A stretch of 64,000 bases of DNA from Microbacterium yannicii (GTDB taxonomy: Bacteria; Actinomycetota; Actinomycetes; Actinomycetales; Microbacteriaceae), in NCBI RefSeq assembly GCF_024055635.1, contig NZ_JAMXMB010000031.1, forward strand, positions 62,001-126,000. The letters are read 5' to 3'. Below the pieces are notes generated by a model. It made no database searches. It was not told the DNA's origin and saw nothing but the letters and a program-made list of their open reading frames with translations. Below are positions 1-7,905 of this stretch, piece after piece. Numbering within the stretch: the first letter of the stretch is position 1; each line of letters opens with the position of its first letter. The position numbers and the translations under genes are program-made.

Positions 1-2049
1 GGGGAGGCGCGAGCCCGACGTCGTGGCGAAGTGGTGGATCCCCAGCACGTTGTACACGAACTTCAGGACGCCGTCGTCGACGAAGAGGGTCCATCCGCCG
101 AATCGGCCGCCCTGCGCGATGATCACACCCTGCGCGCCCCCCGACGGGATATCGAGTTCGGCGGTCACGGTGAACGACTTGTTCTTGATGCTCACGACGC
201 TGTTCTCGGAAAGCCTGCCCATCCCAGGGAAGAGCAGCTGCGAGGTGCCCTTCACGAGCGTGGGCCGACCCGCGATGTCGGGGTTGAGACGATCGGCGGT
301 GCGATCATCCAGGGGCAGCACGTTGTACTTGACGGCCTCGATGAGCCACAGCCGCTGAAGCTCGTGGAGCCGCTCGGGATGCTGCGCCGAGAGGTCCTGG
401 GCCTGGCTGTAGTCGACGCTGCCGTCGTAGAGCTCCCAGACATCGTCGTCGAACGCGACCAGGGCGCCGCCGGTCATCACCCAGGGTGTCCGGTGCTTCG
501 TGACAGCGCTCCAGCCGCGGTGGTAGACCCCGCGGTTGCCGAACATCTCGAAGTACTGCAGGTCATGGCGCTCCGCGGCATCCGCCTCGTTGAAGGCGTA
601 GAGCATGCTCGTGCCCTCCATCGGCGACTGCTGCACACCGTTGACCATCGTCGGCTCGGGAAGACCCGCGGCCTCGAGAATGGTCGGGGCGACGTCGATG
701 CAATGCGTGAACTGCGAGCGCAGCCCGCCGTTCTCGGCGATGCCGTTGGGCCAGTGCACGATCGCGCCGTTGCGCGTGCCACCCCAGTGCGAGGCGACCT
801 GCTTCGTCCACTGGAACGGGGTGTCCATGGCCCACGCCCAGCCGACCGCGTAGTGGTTGTACGAGTACGGTGTGCCGAACTCGTCCATCTTGGACAGCAT
901 GAACTCCGGCGTCTCGAGGGCCGCCATGCCGTTGAAATTGGCCATCTCGTTGAAGGCGCCGTTGATCGTGCCCTCGGCCGAGGCGCCGTTGTCACCGATG
1001 ATGTAGTAGACGATCGTGTCCCCGAGCACGCCGAGGTCGTCGATGGCGTCGATCACACGCCCCACGTGATGGTCGGTGTGCTCCAGAAAGCCGGCATAGA
1101 CCTCCATCTGGCGTTCGAGTACCGGCTTGAGCTCGTCAGGCATCTCGTCCCACGCGGGGATCTCGTCGTGCCGTGGCGTGAGTTCGGCGTCCGCTGGGAT
1201 GACGCCCAGTGCCTTCTGCTGCTCGAAGGTGCGCTCTCGCTGAGCGTCCCAGCCGTCTGCGAATCGGCCCTTGTACTTGTCGGCCCACTCCACCGGCACG
1301 TGGTGCGGCGCGTGGGTGGCACCCGGCGCGAAGTACACGAAGAACGGCTTGTCCGGCATGAGAGCCTTCTGGGTCCGGATCCAGCTGATGGCGTGGTCAG
1401 CGAGGTCTTCCGTCAGGTGGTATCCCTCCTCGGCCGTCGCGGGAGGCTCGACCGCTGTCGTGCCCTCGTACAGCGCCGGCTCCCACTGGTTGTTCTCGCC
1501 GCCGATGAAGCCGTAGAACGTCTCGAAGCCGCCACCGCCGGACGGCCACGCGTCGAACGGGCCGAGGGGCGAGGACTGCCACACCGGCACCTCGTGGCAC
1601 TTGCCGAACTGCGCCGTCGAGTAGCCGTTGAGCTTCAGGGTCATGGCCAGCGGTGCCTTGGTGTTCGGCCGCAGGGAGCTGTTGCCGGGCGCTGAAGTCG
1701 CCGTCTCGGTGATGCTCCCCATCCCCACCGAGTGGTGGTTGCGGCCGGTCAGCATCGCCTGACGCGTCGGCGCGCAGAGCGCCGTCGTGTGGAAGCGGTT
1801 GAACTTCAGCCCTCCCCCGGCGAGCTTCTCGGCGTTCGGAGTCGCGCACGGACCGCCGAAGGCACTGGATGCGCCGAATCCGACGTCATCGAGGAGCACG
1901 ATCAGCACGTTCGGCGCACCGGCGGGCGGCAGCAGCGGCTCGATCGGCGCGAAGGCGGTCGCCGGGTCCTTGGCGTCGTACGTGGTGAGGCCCGGAGATC
2001 GGCGATCCGGAATGGGAAGCATGGTGCGCGCGTGCCGATCGGGGTTCAT
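1..2049 (-). CDS. Arylsulfatase-type sulfatase, 3' end beyond the window
   Basis: Hydrolyses sulfate esters with a formylglycine formed from cysteine. The reading frame is open from an ATG at 2049 to base 1, so 683 residues are seen and the C-terminus is missing. The metal-binding Asp pair lies near residues 54-55 in NVLIVLLDDVGFG. The C-x-P-x-R maturation motif CAPTR begins at residue 92, followed by the usual LTGRN. An AAGGAGA ribosome site six bases upstream supports the start. No signal peptide is evident. The layout resembles the long (about 780 residue) bacterial arylsulfatases. The natural substrate cannot be told, and no link to the sulfate assimilation genes at the other end of the window is shown. 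Confidence 0.93.
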   Translation of the reverse strand, partial: MNPDRHARTMLPIPDRRSPGLTTYDAKDPATAFAPIEPLLPPAGAPNVLIVLLDDVGFGASSAFGGPCATPNAEKLAGGGLKFNRFHTTALCAPTRQAMLTGRNHHSVGMGSITETATSAPGNSSLRPNTKAPLAMTLKLNGYSTAQFGKCHEVPVWQSSPLGPFDAWPSGGGGFETFYGFIGGENNQWEPALYEGTTAVEPPATAEEGYHLTEDLADHAISWIRTQKALMPDKPFFVYFAPGATHAPHHVPVEWADKYKGRFADGWDAQRERTFEQQKALGVIPADAELTPRHDEIPAWDEMPDELKPVLERQMEVYAGFLEHTDHHVGRVIDAIDDLGVLGDTIVYYIIGDNGASAEGTINGAFNEMANFNGMAALETPEFMLSKMDEFGTPYSYNHYAVGWAWAMDTPFQWTKQVASHWGGTRNGAIVHWPNGIAENGGLRSQFTHCIDVAPTILEAAGLPEPTMVNGVQQSPMEGTSMLYAFNEADAAERHDLQYFEMFGNRGVYHRGWSAVTKHRTPWVMTGGALVAFDDDVWELYDGSVDYSQAQDLSAQHPERLHELQRLWLIEAVKYNVLPLDDRTADRLNPDIAGRPTLVKGTSQLLFPGMGRLSENSVVSIKNKSFTVTAELDIPSGGAQGVIIAQGGRFGGWTLFVDDGVLKFVYNVLGIHHFATTSGSRLP

Positions 2050-2193
2050 GGCGTCTCCTTGCGTCGTCGGGCTGACTACAGCCAATCCCTGCCCGGGGTT
2101 CGGCGCGTCATCCGAACTGCATGATGTCGGAGGGACGGCCCTCGGCCTGCCGCAGCTGTCACAACGGGATCGAGGATGCCCTGGGGCGCGGCG

Positions 2194-2610
2194 TTATCCG
2201 GTTGCCGGCGGGTGAGAGGCGAGCCACTCGCCGGCGACGCGCTTGGTGACCTTCAAGAGCCAGGCGTCCGTGATGACCTCGCGCAGCAGCGCCGGGTCGA
2301 CCGCATCGAGGCGCACAAGCACCGCCGGATACCCGTCGAAGTGCGGGATCGTGAAGAAGACATCGGGGTAGGTCTCGAGAAGCGCCTGCTTCACCTGCTC
2401 TCCGTCTGTCCGCACGCCGATGACGTCGCCGGGCGGCCAGTCCCGTCCCAGCGTCGCGAGCTGCTCGCGGTCGCGGCCACTCGGACCGCGCTGCCACACG
2501 AAGGCCCCCGCGGGCGTGCGCCAACTCGCTCCACCACGGTGCCCGTCCACCTGCTCGATCACGCTGGGGAAGCCGAGCGCGATGGCGCGCACGTCGTCGA
2601 GGGTCGCCAT
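2194..2610 (-). CDS. MmcQ/YjbR family protein
   Basis: A 138-residue cytoplasmic protein of the MmcQ/YjbR (CyaY-like fold) family, whose biochemical role is not settled. The family pattern is visible as an N-terminal helix containing ALGFPSV, a central FVWQRGPS strand, and a C-terminal LLREVITDAWLLKVTKR helix with the ending GEWLASHP. It lies 144 bp upstream of the sulfatase and reads the same way; nothing shows that the two form an operon. The ATG at 2610 gives the normal family length. Confidence 0.85.
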   Translation of the reverse strand: MATLDDVRAIALGFPSVIEQVDGHRGGASWRTPAGAFVWQRGPSGRDREQLATLGRDWPPGDVIGVRTDGEQVKQALLETYPDVFFTIPHFDGYPAVLVRLDAVDPALLREVITDAWLLKVTKRVAGEWLASHPPATG

Positions 2611-2740
2611 GCCCCCATCATGGGACGGATCGGCGTCCAGGGCGAGCCCTGTGCGCTATCGTCCGGTTCACGGAGGGCGATAAGGTACGGGACTACCGGG
2701 ACGCGCCACCACGCGCCTCGGCCGGAGGGGGACCCGCCAG

Positions 2741-5700
2741 ATGGCACGATTCGATCGACCGCGCCCACGCCCACGCCTGCGTCGCTGGGTCGCCGGCCTC
2801 ACTGCGGCACTGCTCGCGGCCACCGGAACCGTCGTGGCCGGAGCGGTCGACCCCCAGCCGGCGGCCGCCGCCTACCCCGACTCGGTGAACCCGTTCGCGA
2901 TCGCAGGCGGCTTCACGATCTACGCCCGCGAGGACGCGCTCCTTCAGAACCAGGAGACCGAGGGCAGCATCGCCGTCGGCGGCACGGCCACCGTGCAAGG
3001 CAGCAGCGGTCAGTACACGATCATCCACGTCTCGGCCGGCACCGGCGACTACGATCTGCCGACGGTCGACGGCGACCCGACGCGCTTCCTCGTGGGCGAG
3101 TACAGCGCCTCGAGCAGGGACATCCTGGCCATCACGAGCGCCGGCACGAACGACCCCGCGTTGTGGGGCGATCTCAAGATGGTGCAGCGAGACGGCGGAT
3201 GGCAGGCATTCACGCGCGCCGACTGGCTGCGACTGAACCGGAACGCCGCCAACCCGGATCAGACCCCGCTCATCGATGCCACGCACCAGGACTATCCGGC
3301 GGATGCCGCGCCCCCGACAGGTGCCACGGGCAACGGCAGCATCTACACAGCGAACACCTCCGCAACCGCGGTCGCCGATTACGTCGAGGCGAATCGCGAC
3401 GCCTCGTGGGAGGAGGCGAGCAGCTGCTTCGACGACATCGCCGATCCGATCGCCGGCGCCGGCTATCCGGTCGAGGTGGCCGAGAACGCGGGCAGCCGCG
3501 TCGTGCTCGCTCCGCTGAGCCCCGATCAGCCGAACGTCGTCGACTACTCCGACATCGCAGGAACCGCGCTCATCCAGTTCTCCCCCGGCCCGACGCCGGG
3601 CGTGTCGAACCCGCTCGTCATCCGCGTGCCCGCGGGGACGACGGAAGTGATCGGCGCCCGCGCCGATCCGCAGGGCGACTTCTCGCCGTACATGGTGTGG
3701 GACCTGTCGCAGCTGACAGGCGACGTCACCGTGGCCGCGGCGGAGGCTCGCATCGACGGCTCGATCTACGCCCCCGATGCCTCGGTCACGGTGAACGCCT
3801 CACCGCTGGACGGTCAGATCATCGGGCAGAACATCATCCTGCAGGGCGGAGAGGCGCACTCGTTCCTGTTCTCGAGCGAGATCCCCTGCGCGGCCGACAG
3901 CGGCACCTTCGCGATCCACAAGGAACTGTCGGGGATCGACGACGCCGACCTGCCCGCGGGCACCACGTTCACCGTCAACTACCGTGCGGTCGACCCCGAC
4001 GGCAACGACTCGGTAGGCACCCTCGAGGTGGCCGCCGACGGCACCCCCGTCGCCGCGGGCACGCAGTTCCCCATCGGAACCGTCGTGACCTTCGAGGAGA
4101 TTTCGCCGGAGACCGTACCCGGGTGGGAGTGGGGTGTCGCGACCATCAGCCCGAACCCCCTCACCATCGGCATCGGCACGGCCGCCGTCGAGGTCACCAA
4201 CACCGCGAGCCGGGCCACCGGCACCTTCAGCGTCCAGAAGTCCATCGACGACCTGTCGGGGGGCGAGCCGGGCGCGCCGTCGCAGGCGACGGTGCCCGTG
4301 CAGTGGACGGCGACGTTCGGCGGCGAGCAGATCGGCGGCGGGACACTCGACGTGCCCTTCGACGGCACCGTCGTCGACGTCGGACAGCAGTTCCCCGTCG
4401 GGACGACCATCACCCTCACGGAGGATCTCGACGGCATCGATCCCCCCGACGGGTACGAGTGGAACGGCGTCGGGTGGAATCCGGGCAGCACGTTCGTCAT
4501 CGAGGAGACCGGCACGGTCGCCCTCGTGCTCACGAACACCGTGACGCCGGCCGAGGCGCCGCGCACGATCACGATCGTGAAGTCGGCGCAAGGCGCGGCC
4601 GCCGACCCGGCATTCGGGTACGCCGTGAGCTACAACACCGACCCCGCGGGCACACGCACCACGATCCCGCTGCCGGTCGGCCAGCCGCAGCTCATCGACG
4701 ACGTCGAGACCGGTGCCGACACGCTCGAGCTCGCCGAGCTGCTGCCGACCCTCGACGGCACGCCGGTGGATCCGGCGGACTGGGAGATCCCGGTCATCGA
4801 CGTCACCGTCGACGGCGTCACGACGCAGTACCGACCCGGGAACTTCGAAGGCCCCGACCTTCCGCTCGAGACCGCGATCGTCGACATCCCGCTGCCGGAG
4901 GCCGGCGACATCACGATCGACGTGGTCAACGCCCTGCGTGAGGGAACCTTCACGATCAGCAAGCAGTTCGAGGGTGTTCCCTCGGAACTCGTGCCCGAGG
5001 GGCTCGAGTTCACCGTGAGCTGGTACGCAATCCTGCCGACCGGCGAGGCCGAGGAGGGGACCCTTCGCGTGCCCGGCGACGGCACGCCGGTGGGTCCGGT
5101 CGACGAGCACGGCGAGCCGCTGACCTTCCCATTCGGCACGGTCGTGACCTACGACGAACAGGCTGCGCCCGCGGTGCGGCACATCGCCTGGCGGCAGGCC
5201 AGGTTCGATCTCGCCGAGCTCGTCATCGGCGAGGACGGCCAAGGGGTTGTGAACTCGACGCTCACGAACGACGCGTCGCTCCTCGACGGCACCTTCCTGG
5301 TGAGCAAGGACCTCTCGGGCATCGATGCGGACCAGCTCCTCGTCGACTCCTTCACCGTCGACTACGTCGCGCACGCGGTCGGGCAGATGCCTGTCGTCGG
5401 CCGCTTCGTCCTGCCTGCGGACGGCACACCGGCAGGCCCCGTCGACGAGGCGGGCGATCCGATCGCGTTCCCGATCGGCACGATCGTCAACCTCGCCGAG
5501 CCCCGGCCCGACCCCTCCGCGCTGCCCCCGGGTTACGAGTGGAGTGCGACGACCTGGAGTCCTGCGAGCTTTGTCGAGATCGGCCTGGGAGAGACGCCCG
5601 TGCTCGAGGTGACCAACTCGGTGGTCGCGCTGACGCGGTGGGCGGTCACGAAGGTCCTCGATGGCACCGGCGCCTCCGCCCTTCCCGCGGGCACCACCTT

Positions 5701-6097
5701 CCCGCTGGACTGGTGGTGGGACGGCGACCCGCAGCCCCGCATCGAGCTCGTGCCGAACGAACCGGTGTACTCGTCCTACTTCCCAGTGGGGACGATCCTC
5801 GAGGTCCGCGAAGGCGAGCTCCCGTCGATCCCCGGGGTGGACTGGGGAACGCCGGTGTGGACCGTCAACGGTGAGATCCTGACACCGCAGGAGAACGGGC
5901 GCACTTTGCTGCCGATGTCGGTCTCGCGCGACCCGCAGGTCGCTGAGCTGACGCTGACGAACACGGCGACCACGCGCCCGCTCCCCGCGACGGGTGGCGG
6001 CGGCCTCTCGCCCCTGGTCCCGCTCGGCGCGCTCGGGCTGATCGCCCTCGGCGTGGTGCTCATGACGCGGCGGACGCAGCGCCCGCGCCGCACCTGA
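2741..6097 (+). CDS. LPXTG-anchored surface protein: choice-of-anchor A domain plus DUF5979-type repeats
   Basis: A 1118-residue protein predicted to be secreted and covalently attached to the cell wall. Residues 1-43 form a signal peptide ending QPAAAA. Residues 45-385 match the choice-of-anchor A family (PFAIAGGFTIYA, GSIYAPDASV). Six roughly 100-residue repeats follow, starting near 388, 493, 607, 734, 850 and 966. Each opens with a G-T-F-x-[IV]-x-K-like strand and ends in an L-T-N-T-like strand, as in DUF5979/Cna-B-like surface stalks. The C-terminus has a sorting signal: LPATG near residue 1081, a hydrophobic helix and a basic tail RRTQRPRRT. It probably acts in adhesion or as a structural surface fibre; the ligand is unknown. 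No sortase gene is nearby. Confidence 0.88.
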   Translation: MARFDRPRPRPRLRRWVAGLTAALLAATGTVVAGAVDPQPAAAAYPDSVNPFAIAGGFTIYAREDALLQNQETEGSIAVGGTATVQGSSGQYTIIHVSAGTGDYDLPTVDGDPTRFLVGEYSASSRDILAITSAGTNDPALWGDLKMVQRDGGWQAFTRADWLRLNRNAANPDQTPLIDATHQDYPADAAPPTGATGNGSIYTANTSATAVADYVEANRDASWEEASSCFDDIADPIAGAGYPVEVAENAGSRVVLAPLSPDQPNVVDYSDIAGTALIQFSPGPTPGVSNPLVIRVPAGTTEVIGARADPQGDFSPYMVWDLSQLTGDVTVAAAEARIDGSIYAPDASVTVNASPLDGQIIGQNIILQGGEAHSFLFSSEIPCAADSGTFAIHKELSGIDDADLPAGTTFTVNYRAVDPDGNDSVGTLEVAADGTPVAAGTQFPIGTVVTFEEISPETVPGWEWGVATISPNPLTIGIGTAAVEVTNTASRATGTFSVQKSIDDLSGGEPGAPSQATVPVQWTATFGGEQIGGGTLDVPFDGTVVDVGQQFPVGTTITLTEDLDGIDPPDGYEWNGVGWNPGSTFVIEETGTVALVLTNTVTPAEAPRTITIVKSAQGAAADPAFGYAVSYNTDPAGTRTTIPLPVGQPQLIDDVETGADTLELAELLPTLDGTPVDPADWEIPVIDVTVDGVTTQYRPGNFEGPDLPLETAIVDIPLPEAGDITIDVVNALREGTFTISKQFEGVPSELVPEGLEFTVSWYAILPTGEAEEGTLRVPGDGTPVGPVDEHGEPLTFPFGTVVTYDEQAAPAVRHIAWRQARFDLAELVIGEDGQGVVNSTLTNDASLLDGTFLVSKDLSGIDADQLLVDSFTVDYVAHAVGQMPVVGRFVLPADGTPAGPVDEAGDPIAFPIGTIVNLAEPRPDPSALPPGYEWSATTWSPASFVEIGLGETPVLEVTNSVVALTRWAVTKVLDGTGASALPAGTTFPLDWWWDGDPQPRIELVPNEPVYSSYFPVGTILEVREGELPSIPGVDWGTPVWTVNGEILTPQENGRTLLPMSVSRDPQVAELTLTNTATTRPLPATGGGGLSPLVPLGALGLIALGVVLMTRRTQRPRRT

Positions 6098-6114
6098 CGT
6101 CCGTCGCGAATCGT

Positions 6115-6151
6115 CGCGAGGGCGGGTCCGGTATCCGGCTCCGCCCTCGCG
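6115..6151. terminator. Hairpin terminator between convergent genes
   Basis: An 11-bp perfect stem, CGCGAGGGCGG at 6115-6125 against CCGCCCTCGCG at 6141-6151, with a 15-base loop. It lies between the convergent ends of the surface protein (6097) and the isomerase (6268). It lacks a T-run, as is common in high-GC actinobacteria, so it could act in both directions. Confidence 0.6.
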
Positions 6152-6267
6152 CGGTCAGTCGGCTTCGGCTCCGCACCCGAGGGTGCCCGAGACGGTCGCC
6201 CCGTGGCCATCCCGCGCGCGGCCTTCGCTGTCCCCGGGCGTCCGCTTCTCCTCCTGGGTCAGGCGGA

Positions 6268-7905
6268 TCAAAGCCCGTTGACGCGGCCCACCAGGTTCAC
6301 CTTGATGCCCATGCGGTCGAGCATCGCGGCCTTCGCCACGAGCGCACGATCCGCGGTCTCGGCATCGGGTGCGTAGACGAGCTGTGCATGGTTGGCCTTG
6401 TGGCGGGCCATGAACTGGTCGCGCGTGACGTCGTGCAGCACCACGTGGGCGATGGGCCACTCCGGGTTGGTCGCATCCTTTCGACGCTGCGTCTCCTCCT
6501 CCGGCAGCTCGACCACGGTGCCGCGGAAGATGTCGGCCTGCAGAACGCCCTCGGCGATGAAGACGCGCGAGATCACGACCTCGCCCGGCTTCGAGACGCC
6601 GTTGATCGTCGACCCTCCCGCGGGGAAGAAGACGGGTCCCTGGCGCCAGCCCTCGGCCTTGTCCCAGCCACCGAGATGCGACGCCGGCACCGAGCCGGAG
6701 ATCTCGTAGACCCACACGAACCGGCCGTCGAAGTCCTCCCCCCAGCGCACGTCATGCAGCGTGTTGTCGGGCACGAGGCCCATCGCCGTCCACACGCGGT
6801 CGGTGACGAGCGCGTCGACCGCCACACCCTCGTCGGCCTCGTTGAAGTGCGGGAGAGCGCGGCCCGCGAACAGCTCTCGCGAGCCGTCGCGCGAGAGCAC
6901 CGGCGGGCGCTCGGTCGAATTGAGGACCCCCTCGGCGAGATCGGATGCCGGCACCAGATCCTTGAGGCCCTGCTGGTACTGGATGCCGACGGCGTCCAGT
7001 CCGAAATCGTCCGCGATCCGCAGCGCCGCGACGTACATCTTCATCTGCCAGCGCACCTGCGTCTCGGTGAGCTCGGTCGCCTCGTCGGTGCCGAAGCGGA
7101 ACGTCATGCCGCGATCGGTCAGCCAGTCGCGAGCGGCGTCGGCCTCGGCATCCGTCACGGTCAGCATCTCCGCATACAGCGCTGACTGCGACAGGCGCTC
7201 CTTGTAGATGCCCGTGGGGTTCAGCAGCTCGTCGTCGAAGATCGCGTTGTACATGCCCATGCAGCCCTCGTCGAACACGCCGATGAGGGCCTTCTCGGCG
7301 AGCAGCTGGTCGCCGAGCGCCCGGCCGAGCTCGACCTCGGGCGTCCCGGGGAGCTCCGGAAGCGCGCGCACATGGGATGCATCGTGGGTGATGCGGCCGG
7401 TCTCGGTCCACTCCTTGATTCCGGCCTTGAACCATTCGTCGGTGAAGTCGACCGACCAGATCGAGGCGTAGTCCTTGCCCATCTTCGTCATGCCGGCGTT
7501 GAGCCCGAGGAGACCCACCAGTCCCGGCCAGTCGCCGGCGAAGTTCGCGACGGTGAGGATCGGCCCTTCGTGCGTGCGCAGGCCGGCGAGCACGTGATGC
7601 GAGTACTGCCACACCGCCTCGGCCACGATGAGCGGCGCATCGGCGGGAATGCCCTGGAAGACCTCCAGGCCCATGCGCTGACTCGAGATGAACCCGTGGC
7701 CGGTCTCGGGATCGACGTCGTTGGCGCGGATCACCCGCCAGCCGAGCTCGTTGAGAACACCCGTCACGCCGGCTTCGAGCGCGACCTGCGTCGCCCAGCC
7801 GGCGGCGTTCGCCGACTCGCGCAGATCGCCCGAGGCGACGAGGTAGGCCGTCTTCGGCGGTGCTGTGAGGCGCTCGCGGACGGCGGGAAGGCGGTAGCCG
7901 GTCAT
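6268..7905 (-). CDS. L-fucose/L-arabinose isomerase family protein (candidate D-arabinose isomerase)
   Basis: A 545-residue cytoplasmic aldose-ketose isomerase-like protein. Features are an N-terminal Rossmann-type stretch (KTAYLVASGD, GWRVIRANDVD), the central LTVANFAGDWPGLVGLLGL and FDEGCMGMYNAIFDDELL segments typical of the fucose/arabinose isomerase fold, and a His-rich C-terminal domain (HVVLHDVTRDQF, ARHKANHAQLVYA). Members of this superfamily that use L-fucose also accept D-arabinose because the two sugars share configuration at C2-C4. The ATG at 7905 overlaps the GH116 stop by four bases (ATGA), so the two are translationally coupled. Beside GH172/GH183/GH116 genes, conversion of D-arabinose to D-ribulose is the likely reaction. 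That is inference; the exact substrate is not shown by sequence. Confidence 0.75.
   Translation of the reverse strand: MTGYRLPAVRERLTAPPKTAYLVASGDLRESANAAGWATQVALEAGVTGVLNELGWRVIRANDVDPETGHGFISSQRMGLEVFQGIPADAPLIVAEAVWQYSHHVLAGLRTHEGPILTVANFAGDWPGLVGLLGLNAGMTKMGKDYASIWSVDFTDEWFKAGIKEWTETGRITHDASHVRALPELPGTPEVELGRALGDQLLAEKALIGVFDEGCMGMYNAIFDDELLNPTGIYKERLSQSALYAEMLTVTDAEADAARDWLTDRGMTFRFGTDEATELTETQVRWQMKMYVAALRIADDFGLDAVGIQYQQGLKDLVPASDLAEGVLNSTERPPVLSRDGSRELFAGRALPHFNEADEGVAVDALVTDRVWTAMGLVPDNTLHDVRWGEDFDGRFVWVYEISGSVPASHLGGWDKAEGWRQGPVFFPAGGSTINGVSKPGEVVISRVFIAEGVLQADIFRGTVVELPEEETQRRKDATNPEWPIAHVVLHDVTRDQFMARHKANHAQLVYAPDAETADRALVAKAAMLDRMGIKVNLVGRVNGL

Noticed and set aside
31..1695. A 554-codon plus-strand open frame
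   Set aside because: It lies opposite the sulfatase, whose motifs are intact. Long antisense frames are expected at this GC content, and the translation has no recognisable domain.
2176..4941. A 921-codon frame overlapping the surface protein
   Set aside because: Arg/His-rich shadow translation in another frame of the LPXTG protein, with no ribosome site or family match.
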